DNA of 64,000 nt from Rachycentron canadum (taxonomy: Eukaryota > Chordata > Actinopteri > Carangiformes > Rachycentridae), in the NCBI GenBank assembly GCA_038496675.1, contig CM076650.1, positions 19,824,133 to 19,888,132 on the forward strand, written 5' to 3'. Both the position numbers and the translations under genes were made by a program. Below are positions 38,401-49,100 of this stretch, piece after piece. The first letter of the stretch is position 1. The number at the start of each line of letters is the position of its first letter. The notes under the pieces were generated by a model. That model did no database searches, was not told the origin of the DNA, and saw only the letters and a list, made by a program, of their open reading frames with translations.

Positions 38401-38849
38401 TCCTTTTTGGGTGGAAGGGATGTCTTACTTCTCAGTTTGTTGTCCTTCTGAGAAGCTGGAACAAAACAACTGTCGTTCTTTTCTCAGGGTTTTTGACAGA
38501 CGACCTGGTGAGCCATGAGGAGAATGGAGAGCAGAAGAAATACTTGGGCGTGTGTCGTTTACCAGGACCCGGCCACCGCCATCGCAGGCTGGACATCATT
38601 GTAGTGCCCTACAAGGAATTTGCCTGTGCTCTTATGTATTTCACGGGGTCGGCACATTTTAACCGCTCAATGAGAGCCCTGGCAAAGACAAAAAACATGA
38701 GTTTATCAGAGCACTCACTGAACCAAGCTGTGGTGCGTCAGGGAAACTTGAAAGTATATAGTGGCACTCCACTTCCTACACCGAGGGAGGAGGATGTTTT
38801 TAGTCTTTTAGGCATACCATACAGGGAGCCTTGTGAAAGGGACTGGTAA
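35434..38849 (+). CDS. poll: DNA polymerase lambda
   Basis: A family X repair polymerase for gap filling in base excision repair and non-homologous end joining, in the nucleus. Eight coding exons: 35434-35548, 35696-35993, 36188-36317, 36461-36796, 36984-37157, 37421-37549, 38222-38390, 38488-38849. The phases fit and give 570 aa, against 575 in human. Order: N-terminal basic segment (GILKAFPKVKR), a BRCT domain from about residue 40 to 130 (VTHVVVDDNMDSDRALRLLK), a Ser/Pro-rich linker, the 8-kDa dRP-lyase domain (ITDKLEVLAKAY; GIGKRMADK with K308 at the Schiff-base position), then fingers, palm and thumb. Catalytic aspartates D423 and D425 lie in CGDVDVLI and D486 in RRLDIIVV. YFTGSAHFNRSMRA is the nucleotide-binding loop. 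It ends EPCERDW like the human enzyme. All key residues are present, so the gene looks functional. Confidence 0.96.
37550..38221 (+). other. poll intron 6
   Basis: 672 bases between the end of the 8-kDa/fingers coding and the palm exon, with a run of 15 T at 38131-38145 and acceptor GTACAG. No repeat or RNA gene recognised. A 184-residue open frame crosses the end of this intron into exon 7; only its exon part is coding. Confidence 0.6.
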
Positions 38850-39336
38850 AGATTCACCAACACAATGCTATGTCTGGTTTTATAGAAAAATCATGATGAT
38901 GAATGATGATGATGAGAAACAGCTCAACACAACTAATTTTAAGAGTGTTTTACTGCACCATTGATCACATAAAAGCCCTGGTTGACTTGAATCTGATTGT
39001 TACTATCCAGATGAAATGGTTGGGTTGCCTCAAACTGTACTTACTGAGGCTTTCAAGATGTCTGAATTATCAACTGTAAGCCCAATATAAAACACATTTT
39101 GTTGTAGTTTCTAGAGTCTTTAAAAAATGTATAGTCTGTTCTGGGTAAAACTAAAAATCAATATCAGTCATACAAAGCAGGTTGAAGTTGGAGGATATAG
39201 CAGGTAAATGTAAAATGATCTTTTGGGGAAAGATGCTGCTAGAACAAAGTGGAAGATATGTTATTTTTGTAGGTTGAATGAGCTCACCCAAGACATTTCA
39301 ATATAAGTGCTCAATATAATACATATATATTTATAT

Positions 39337-39342
39337 AATAAA
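39337..39342 (+). terminator. poll: Candidate poly(A) signal of poll
   Basis: AATAAA in TATAATAAAACATT, 488 bases after the poll stop, followed by AATGGCAACTCCC and TTCCTGTGTATTCC. It implies a 3' UTR of about 0.5 kb and leaves only about 300 bases before the wbp1l promoter region. Confidence 0.55.
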
Positions 39343-39589
39343 ACATTATGTAAGGTAATGGCAACTCCCTTCCTGTGTATTCCTTCATTTTTCATAACTG
39401 GACATCAGTTTGAAACACGGTATAAATTAGACTGACCGTTGACTTTCATCTCTTTTTGCTCTGAATACAGTTTAAGGAGAGTGGGTAAGTCTAAAAGGCT
39501 TGAAGCCGGGCCATAAAGAAGGACGTGGTTGTCTTGAACATGTGAAGAGGCAGAGGAGGAAGGCAGGATGATAACAAAGCCATGCACCG

Positions 39590-39997
39590 CAGACGCACCG
39601 ATCAGTGATTGGTCAGCCACTTCCCAGTTTGACCCGACTGTCCAATCGCGAGTCAGTCCGCAAAACCAGTGGCGATTAACGCTACGGTACGCACATCACG
39701 TTGCGCACATGGATCGGGTCGAGGGGACCACGCCACACCCAGCAGACCGAGGCAGAGTGCCTGTGCTGGAGGAGCGGCTTGTGTAACAGCTGTAACAGCC
39801 AGTGGCACCGAAAACAACCAGTTGCGCCAGCACCGTGCCTTGTTGAAATGTCCAGTACGCAGAGGAGGCGGCGCATGCAGCGGCCTCTCAGCGCGGCAGC
39901 GGCCGAGAACTAGTGGAGGATATTCGGACCCAGTTCGTTGAACAACTGTGCTCACATGCTCGTGTTTTCACCGCGGCTGTAACCACTTGTTGGAGGA
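39590..39997 (+). promoter_or_regulatory. wbp1l: Distal promoter of wbp1l, CpG-rich
   Basis: A CpG-dense segment (CGCAGACGCACCG, AATCGCGAG, GGCGGCGCATGCAGCGG, GCGCGGCAGCGGCCG) with inverted CCAAT boxes (ATTGG at 39608-39612, CCAAT at 39642-39646), spaced as for NF-Y. It is TATA-less. Several overlapping 60-100-residue frames occur on both strands here, a normal by-product of GC-rich DNA. It precedes the first coding exon at 39998. Confidence 0.6.
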
Positions 39998-40081
39998 ATG
40001 AGAGGCGTATGCTCGGCTCTTAAAATGGGATTGTTTTTGCACGCTGCTGGCTCTGTCACCTCCGAGTCCGCAGTAGACAGG
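39998..40081 (+). CDS. wbp1l: wbp1l alternative first coding exon (distal form)
   Basis: 28 codons from ATG 39998 to the donor GTAAGG after 40081, ending in phase 0. That matches the phase-0 acceptor of common exon 2 at 47835. It reads MRGVCSALKMGLFLHAAG then SVTSESAVDR. A hydrophobic stretch after a basic residue could act as a signal peptide, with a second in-frame ATG at 40025. Joined to the common exons the product would be 391 aa. Human WBP1L also has a longer isoform with a signal-like N-terminus, from memory. The sequence itself is not conserved enough for me to recognise, so use of this exon is inferred from promoter context, donor quality and phase. Confidence 0.6.
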
Positions 40082-42689
40082 GTAAGGCTGAGCAGTCAAA
40101 AACAAGGCTTCCCACAGCGCTGTTAGCTAGCCAGACACAAGGCTAACTCGGTCCACTGTCCAACGAGAAACGTGTCAGCTTTTAGAAAGTCCTGTCACAA
40201 TTTCATCTTGTTATACCCGCTGTCGTTAGATGTTGTTCAGCTTTAACCAGCACTGTGCTGTCAACACAGATGTTAGCACGCTTGCTAAGTTCGTGTGTTA
40301 GCTGCTACTTAGCTAACGCAGCTAGCACAGCTGAAGTAAAGGGACCATCAGAGTCAGGGCCTCGCTCTGCTGTGTTTATGGTAGAGCCTTGACATTTTAG
40401 CCAGAAGTGAGTTGCATAAACAGCAAAAGCAGTTCTTCAGGTATGAATACAGCCACACCAATAGACACTTACACACGTTGGGACATGATTTCTGTAATTA
40501 TATTTGCCAGCAACACAGAAAGTCTCTTCTTATGTTGGTTAATTAACACAATAGCTGATCTGTGTCAGGATAGTAGACTTTATTGTTGGTGTGTTGACAC
40601 TGATAAAGTTGTAATCGCCTGTCAATAGACCCAGTCATCTCGCACTTTAATACTTTCAATTTAAAGTCACGTTTTATCGCTTTATTTGTGTGTCTTGTGT
40701 CCAGGCTTTGATTCTTGTATTAACGGGGTTGGTCAACAGATGGTATACACGGGCTCACTATGCAAATTTTAATTGTAAAGTCACATCCCTGAGTAGTGAA
40801 ACTAGAAGAATTGTACCATCCAGGAGAGAGTTTGAAAGTATTTTCAATTTGATACTACACAGCACTGCTGTTGCAATATTACATATTGTTTTGATTCTTA
40901 TGACTGCACATATGCATGTAATTTAAGTGGGTGGGTTGAAGTCAGCAGATCAGAAGTACAAGAAGACTGGTACTGTTTCTCATCAGCATTTGAGTTTTGA
41001 TTTGTAGCAACTCAGGAATTATTATAGATCATATGACTGTATAGTGTAGAAAATGTAGAGGGCATGAATATTGCTTTAAAATGTATACATTATATGTATT
41101 ATGTATATATTAATATGCTAGTGATTTATTTGAAATGCAAATATTGAGTGGCTTCACTGGAGTGAAGAAACTATGCATATAAAACCACAAACCTAGTAAA
41201 GTAAGACCAATTCATAATCTTTTTTTTTTTTTTTCTTGCATTCTTGCAGCTCTCATCATAACTTCTCCATGAGCTAAAGAAAGTATAATTTATAATCTGA
41301 TACAAAATTCAAAAGATTTTCTTAATGCTCTAGATTTAAAACATCATCATTGGTTGCACTGCTGTTGACCACTAAAATATACAAATGTGAAGTTCTCGGT
41401 CCAAAGCCTATCAATCATAGCTTTGCAGCAGGTTGTGTAGCCATTACTGTAAATATTAGCCATTTGTCCTGACAAAACATTTCAACCATCACACATATCA
41501 GATTCTGACCAATCCTTTCACACAAGATTGCACCATCTTTGTTTTATCAGTAGCTAATGTACTAAAATGTCTTTCAAGGTTCACACAAGTGCTAAAGTTT
41601 AAAGCTCATGTGCTCTTGGGCCAAGGCTCATGAGTCAAACTCTAATGGACCAAGTTTGACTACTTTTTGACTACTATTACGTTACATATCTGTTATCAGT
41701 GCATAAACCATAGAGTTATGAAACGCTTATTTGCAGGCACTTATCATTGTTTTGAAGAACTAAAATACTGAAATGATGCCTGGGAACAAAAGTGTCATTT
41801 GGTGGTGCATGTAAGGCTGGCAGTCCCTGGTTACTGGGAGACAAAAGTCACATCTCATGGCCCTGTGTAATATCCGCTATATGCATTCACCCCTCTAAAA
41901 CACAGTAAGCTATACTATGTTTCAGTTTTATGGTAAACGGTGGTTGCTTGATACTGTTAGACATTATGATTATTGTTTCTCATCAGCAGTTCACAGTATG
42001 AACACTGTCATACAATCTAGTATTAGAGAAAGGTGACTTTCATTCTCTAAAATTAGAAGCAAAATGTTCGCTGTAGTGAGAGTGAAGGTGTTTGAATATA
42101 TGGCCATTGCTCTTTCTAGCTGAATATGAACTCTGATATGATTCAACGGCTGTTTTCTCAAAAAGCAGAAATAAGTTGTAAATGCAACATTGATGTGTCA
42201 CCTTTTTAGATGATTATCAGGATTCACATTAACCAAATGTTTCCTCTCAATGACTGAATGTTTTTTTTTAACAATGACAGAAAAATCTGAAGGTAGTTTG
42301 TCAATCTGACAGATTAGAGTTAGGCTGCAGGTTCTGTGGCATAACTCACGTAGGCAGAAGGGTACATTGCAGAGTTAATTACCTCCCCTTGGAGCAACAT
42401 GACTCGCTATCTGCATGATGACAGGGAAGAGCTATGCACTGGAGCACAGCTGTTACCAGTATGGATCACAGAGGGGTGCAGTCATGCTGCTGGTGCAGAA
42501 GGAGCATATGCTATGCAGGGTTGGGAAATCCCACATTCAGAGAGTCTTGCTGACTTCTGATCACTTACCAGGGAGAAACTTTACCCAACTTCCAAAACTG
42601 TGGCTGCATAGCTATGTGACCTCTTTCATGTTAAACTGTTTCCACATTATCATTTGTGACATTGCCATTAGGACTTCAACCATTATCTG

Positions 42690-42945
42690 ATAAATGGATT
42701 GAAATAAAACTATTTAGCAACTATTTTGATAATCAATTAATTGGTTAATTTTCCAAGCAAAATAACAAACACCCTCTGCTTCACGCTTCTCAAATGAAAT
42801 GATTTGGTATCTTTCTTAGTCTAATATATAGGGGTTTGATGAAGTTTAGTTGCATCACCCTGTGCTTTAGAATATTCTTACCTTTTTTGGCCACTTTATA
42901 GACCAAAAGATTAATTGATTGATTAAGAAAATAAGATTCATTGAT
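42690..42945. repeat. Decayed dispersed repeat (ATTAATTGATTAA family)
   Basis: Contains ATCAATTAATTGGTTAATTT, then CTTCTCAAATGAAATGATTTG and TATAGACCAAAAGATTAATTG ATTGATTAAG. Similar words occur at about 10125-10175 and, inverted, at 54035-54115. I recall this as a common teleost repeat; limits approximate. Confidence 0.5.
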
Positions 42946-44639
42946 ATTTATAATGAGATGGCATCTCTGATGGGATCACACCAGTCGGTGCACATCAACG
43001 TGCTGACGTTAGTACCAATGAGTTTTCTGTAGTCTTTACTACATTATTGCTTAGTTGTACTCATGGGTTGGACCACATGCATCTTCGAACTCAGCCTCAG
43101 TTTTGTGGCTGCATCTTGCACAGTTTTAAGGCTGTCAGAGTCACAAGATCTGCCCAGAGACATAAACACCTGCTGAAGTATTCAAAACTCCCTTTCTTGT
43201 TACAGTAGCTGTTTTCTGGACCACATTCTACCACGATGACTCGCACAGACTAACACAGACTATTGTGAAAACAATAACAACCCCATTGTTGTGGCTGCTA
43301 ATAATAAGTAAAAAAATGTTGACTGCAGCTGCTTTAAGTGACTGATAATCATGCACAAAGTAACACAGGTTCTCTTGGTGCGGGGTAAACGTAAAGTCCA
43401 TCTATCCAATGTTCTGCGTGACCCAGCCTAGTGTCTGGTTTCAGGACACTGGTAACATTGGCGTTAACTTGACTGAGCAACAACAGTTCTCTGTCAGCGA
43501 AATTATTTAATAGTTGCAGCTGGAGTTTGTCTAAGTGTTGAATACTAAAGTGAAGCCTAAGCTGCTAGCAAACATACTGTATATTCTACCTCTGAGATAA
43601 TATTCATCAGTTCACGAGCTTGTGTCCTCTGTTACAGGACAGGATAATAAAGAAAGGTTCACCAAGGTCTTTGCTTACATTGCCTGACTTGCCAAGTCCT
43701 ACAGGCCAATGTTAAGTGGATCAGCTCTGACTGTGCAGTCAAGAATTATACAAGAACTATAGCCACTTATCTCCAGGAGCAGTATTCGATAGTCACCGGG
43801 GGATTATTGAACTGTTCTCATTGTCTGCTCATTTCAACAGCTTCTCATTATTAAGACTGATTATTTTCTAATGCAGCAATCATTTCTGGGATGGTAACCA
43901 AATCCGCTTTTAATCTGCTCGTACAGCATGAAAGCGGTGGATTTTTTTCATTGTTGCCTGTTTAGGATGGAGACAGAAGAATCTAGTCTGTCCAGATTCT
44001 TTTCTTGGCCACTGTCTGTCAGGAGAAGTAAATCCGAACAGTTTGAAATGTTCTCAAATGACCTAGATTTTTTTCAGGTTCGGCTGTTTTATTGATTGAC
44101 TGTCACTTTTCCTGCAACACCAGTTATTTTGTGGGGTCACATGCGTGTTAAAAATTAGATGGAGCACTTTTTCTCTATGACGGCCTGTTGATCCCCTTCA
44201 GTACATGGTCGTCCTTTTGCAGCACACACTCAAGACCCAAACAAACTGGACGGCTATCTGTATCAAATTGCAAAAAAGGTCCAGCCTGCCCAGTGGTGAG
44301 CATGTGGTGCAGAATAGTTAGGGAGCCAGCGAAAACCACTTAAGTTATCAGAGACAAAGTGGAGGAACAGAACGTCATGTGTTTATTACAATGAGTTAAA
44401 TCCCTCTCTGTTCTGCAGGGGTTTTAAAAACAAGTTGTGTTGATAAAGATGAAACAGCTGATGAGTAATGATTAATCTGTCATGTTTAAGGTTGTAGCCA
44501 TGTTTAATGTCAGCAGTTCTTGTGCTGATCTGGCTTGTGCGTCGTGTGTGACTAATCATTCCTGTGTCTGGATTTCTCAGAGCTTTTCTCACCATTCTCT
44601 CCCTGCCTCACACTTTGCACTGCTGTGTGCGCCTTATTA

Positions 44640-44790
44640 TCATGCAACTAGGGCCCAGCCGGGCGCTCGCTCTCTGCTGCTGCTGCTGCTTGGAAATTTC
44701 CTCAGAGCAATCCTTGTCCACTGTTTGGACCTGGCTTGGAGCGGGGTGAGGGAGTGTTTGTGTGTGTGGGTGGGTAGGGTAGGGTAGATG

Positions 44791-44822
<32 letters not shown>

Positions 44823-44964
44823 GTGCAAGGAGTGAGGGAGGGGGAGCGAGAGAGAGAGAGAGAAAGTGAGTATGTTTGAGAGCTATTTGACTTTTTTTCT
44901 TCTATGGGATAATGACCCAAGAGGTGGAGTGGACTTGTCTGAGATTTTTGGACCCTGGATCATC
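44640..44964 (+). promoter_or_regulatory. wbp1l: Proximal promoter and leader of wbp1l
   Basis: A GC-richer stretch (AGCCGGGCGCTCGC at 44656) with (CTG)5, then GA microsatellites at 44791-44814 and about 44847-44864, shortly before the second candidate first exon at 44965. There is no TATA box. The assignment rests on location and composition. Confidence 0.4.
44791..44864. repeat. GA microsatellites
   Basis: Two (GA) runs, 24 bases at 44791-44814 and about 18 bases near 44847, separated by a G-rich spacer. They lie in the presumed wbp1l proximal leader. Confidence 0.85.
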
Positions 44965-46154
44965 ATGCCTCTCATTCCGGGATCTGCACTGGTAATCTAT
45001 AGAGAGAAAAAACTGCGTAGAACTATGGGTAGCTAATCATTAAGATAATCTAGAAAACATCTGAAGGATCTTCCTGGAAAAATCCACAGACCTTTCTCAA
45101 TGGAGGATTTTGATAACAGCGCTCCATTGTCTTATGGCTCTGTGCTGATCCCTCTGGTCTGATTATCATCTAGCCTGTGTTCTCACAGGTATGATACTCC
45201 TGAGCAGGCAAGGCTGCTAGTTTGGTCTTTTAGATGTTAAATGTAACACTGGAGTGGAGACAAATGCCGTATTGATTTTGGATGGACGTGGACTGTTGGG
45301 CCAGGTGCAATCATTTTCTGATTAGTTCTGAGCTAAGCTCTTAAGTCGAGATTGTGTTTTAGATCTCTTAGGGCAACATACTGAGTGATTTTGTGCTGGC
45401 TGTGATTCAAAAATTTGCACTTGATATGGGCCTTAAACACTGATGAAATTCTAGCAGCTTACCAGCACAAGTGGCTTGGACTTGTTTACTCCAGATCCAT
45501 AGCTAAGTTTAAATGTTGGCTCCTTAATATCTGCAGTGTAAAAAAAAATAGAAGATATTCTGAATTAAAGACCGGGACTCAGCATGAATAGGAAATACTC
45601 CCCACCTCTATGCTACATACTGTCTTCACACAAGGTCTACTATATGCTAATCTTTATAGTCCTTATAACTGTTTTTTTCATAGTTAGTATATAAGAAATC
45701 AACATACTTTATCATTGCAAACCACCTTATCCATATGATTTTCAGTTTTGCAGCTTGGAGATGTGCCTCCATTTCCTATGCGCATTGCATTTTGGGGCAG
45801 TAGCGTACATCAAAAGCATACTTCAGACTTCAAGACTTTAGGTATATATAAACTTGTTTAGAAATGTTGCATATAGTACACAGTGCAGGTTTCAGTGGAC
45901 TGAAGGAAGAAGTAAACAAACTATGTCCCTAAACAAATGAAATGTGTCACAGTAGGAAAAGCACAGGTGTAAATAATAAAAAGAACAATAGATGGATCCC
46001 ACTTAGGTCATTTGGTTTCATGCTGGATTAGTGGGACAATTGACAATTACTTGGAATAGTGCTGTTGTCAACATTAATAGCAGCACCGGTGCTTTAACGG
46101 CCATAAATAGTCAAAATGTTTTCTAAAATAGCCTGCACATATATTACTTGGGCA

Positions 46155-46186
<32 letters not shown>

Positions 46187-49100
46187 CTCAACAAGTACCA
46201 TCAGTTGTAAGAGACTGCAATGAGATGCAGCAGCGCTTTGAGCCACGTTGGAGACAATAGTTAGTTGTTTGCTCAGCTTGAGGCATTTGTATATATTATT
46301 TAATTTAATCTTTATGAAATCAGGCAGTCTCATTGAGATTCAATTCTATTTTTGAAGAGACGCAATGACAAGACACAACAAAGACACAGCTGCACAATAC
46401 ACGAAACACAAAAACATGAATAATAATATTTACAATAGTTGTAAAATACGTCAAATAATAAAGCTGTAAATTATCCAGTAACCACTTCTGCCAATTTCAG
46501 TGTGAACATGATAACTATTGAGGGTTCAGTAGTTACTGGATCATAAAGTGTGGGCACTAGATTGAAAGGTAGTGTGAAAGCTTTATAAGTGACTAAGATA
46601 ATAATAATGTTTCAAGAGATTTATAAATAAATGTGTTTCTGGCTGTCAGAAACAACACTGATTCTAGTAGTTGGTATTTTGTCTTTATAAGTAGCCCACA
46701 TGATGCTGGTCATCACTGAGCTGTTGCATCACCAAAATAAATCAGCAAATAAATTACTGGTGCGGTGATATGATGACATTGACAATAACACTGATATTTA
46801 AAAAATGAAATATTGAGTTAATAATACACATTTTGTAATGTGAGGCCTTGTGGTTCTTTTGTTTATCAGTTCATCTTGCTGCCTTTTCATTCTCCATTAA
46901 GTGTAAGTCTTCTTTTTGTGTGCTTTTGTACATTTATGGTTACAGCCTCTCTCTCTCCACCTCCCTGCACTCTTGTGTGAATGGAATTAATTTAAAACAC
47001 ACAATAAACTAAGTTGAAGATGAATATCACTGATAGAATTATAATTTTTTATTTTTGATGAATTATTTTGGTCATAATTGTTTCGTGACAGCTTGATTGA
47101 AGCATATAAAGTGAAACCTGCAAACTAACTGAAACCAAACCAATTTAAGCATAAAAATAATTAATAAATATTCATAATTCTGATGGTCACTATATGTGTA
47201 CTTTTCAGAATGAGGGGGGGCTCAGCTAAAATGACAATAATGCTCGTAATGTGTGTCTATTTATATCACACTCACACTTTCTGTCTTCTATTACACACTG
47301 ATGAGCTCAGCTCAATTCATTGTGTAGCTTCTAAAAACAGTTGAAGCTGAACCAATGATGATTTCAGTCGTGTCGTCATATTTGTCAAAAATATATTTCT
47401 CAAATAATTTTTTGGTGGCTGTAGTTCAGGAAGTAGAGTCAGTGTTCCACTAATCTAATAACTAATCTCAATTATAGTTCAATCACCAGCTACCTCTGCC
47501 CACACTGACGCCCAGATAGCTCCCACCCAACACCTTGTATAGTAGCTCTGTGTCATCTGTGTGTGTGTGTGTGTGTGTGTGTCTGTGTGTGTGTGAGAAT
47601 GGTGAATGAGAGGGAAGCTGTGAAGCTACATGAATGCAGCTTTTCACTGTTGTACTTTTTAAGTTGGACTTAATGTCGATCAATTTAGAGATCAATTGCT
47701 ACTTTGGCAATAAACAGTATTTGTGTTGATCTTCATCAGTATAATCAGTATAATATTCCTCAAGATGTTTTTTAAGTTGAAATGTTAATAATGTCCCTTT
47801 TAAAGTTGCAGTGTTTCTCCTGCTTGTCTTTTAGAGCCTGCTGCACTGTGAAGGTGTTAACAACCAGAGCTACATCTGTGAGTCGGGACACTGCTGCGGA
47901 GAGTCTCAGTGTTGCAGCTACTACTATGAGCTGTGGTGTAAGTATCCAGTTTTTTCTCATTTGTGAAAAAGAAACAGTTTTATGCTCTGAAATATTACAT
48001 TCTCTTAGTTATCGTTACATGTTGTTCTCATGGCGAGGACAAACTGTCAGAAAAGATGTAACAACAAAATGGCAGCTGTCATGGCAAGATGGATCAAGAT
48101 TAGGTCAGATCAGTTTGTGTTGCCTTTATTATTTTTAATGGGACAGTGTAGAGACACAGGAAAAGGGAGGAAGAGAAGGGGAATGACACGCAGGAAAGAC
48201 TCTGGCCAGGCGGGAATCAAACCAGTGACTTGCCTGCTCAGAACATTTGCACACATGTGGTATGTGCCTTAACCACTTGGCAATCAGGTCACCAGGGGTC
48301 AGAGTGTTTAAAAAAGAAGTAAGCACTGCAAGATGATAGGTACAGCTGAAATGTTAAGGTTCATTTAGCCATAGAATGTGTGCAATGCTAAGCTATGTTG
48401 TGTCTATTTAAGTTGGAGAAAATATTATTGCCCTGTTGCTTTGCTTTATGTCAATATATGAGCACTTTGAGGTAGTTACATTAATAAATTGAAATAAGAT
48501 TAACCATGAAAATATCTAAAACCAAACCATTCTGTATTCAGTTCCAACCTCATCTTATGTCAGACTTTATTTGTTAAGGTAAAGTCATATTGATATATAT
48601 ATATATATTATTGATGTGCAGGCACTCTCTAAATATGATATAGTCCAGGGAGCGACAGCGTCATACTACATAATATGAACCCGTCTGAGGTCAGGTTGAA
48701 TGGTGCTTATATCTAAGAATCCACACGGACTGCCAGACACAGACTTTGTCCTTGGACTGACCTTTCAAGAATGTAGGACTGGACAAATCTGAATTACAGC
48801 CATTCTGAATCTCTTACTTTATGTAACAAGTAGCCTAATACAAAATAACACTCAACCTGAAGGATTTGCATTGTAACATTAAGTATTTGTTGATGACCTG
48901 ATCATGGACACAGCGCTGTTACCTTCTGAATAGTTATCAGGGGCGGTAGATGTTACTAACACTCATTGAAACTGGTACATAGATACATACAGTGGATCAC
49001 TAGCAAAGATCCACTGTTGTGCCATATTGTATAGCTTACGTTCTTATTTCTCAGAGACACAGGCTGCCCTGCCCTGAAGTCCTTGAAGCAAAGTTCTCCA

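Larger units (their letters stand above)
40082..44964 (+). other. wbp1l first intron (distal transcript) with proximal promoter at its end
   Basis: About 4.9 kb. No other gene recognised on either strand. It includes a T run near 41221-41234, a decayed dispersed repeat around 42690-42945, and towards the end a GC-richer stretch (44640-44960) with (CTG)5 and GA repeats that leads to the proximal first exon. Confidence 0.55.
44992..47834 (+). other. wbp1l intron before common exon 2
   Basis: 2.8 kb, donor GTAATC after 44991 and acceptor TCTTTTAG. Includes a 27-base A run at 46159-46185, possibly the tail of an old retroposed insertion, and a GT microsatellite near 47559-47596. No exon recognised. 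Confidence 0.6.

Noticed and set aside
37964..38518. 184-residue frame taken as a single poll exon
   Set aside because: Only 38222-38390 is exon 7. The upstream part is intron with a poly(T) run, and after 38390 the donor GTAAGC leads to exon 8 at 38488.
39653..39955. Overlapping 64-100-residue open frames on both strands in GC-rich DNA before wbp1l
   Set aside because: Stop-poor by composition, mutually overlapping on both strands, no family resemblance; better explained as a CpG-rich promoter.
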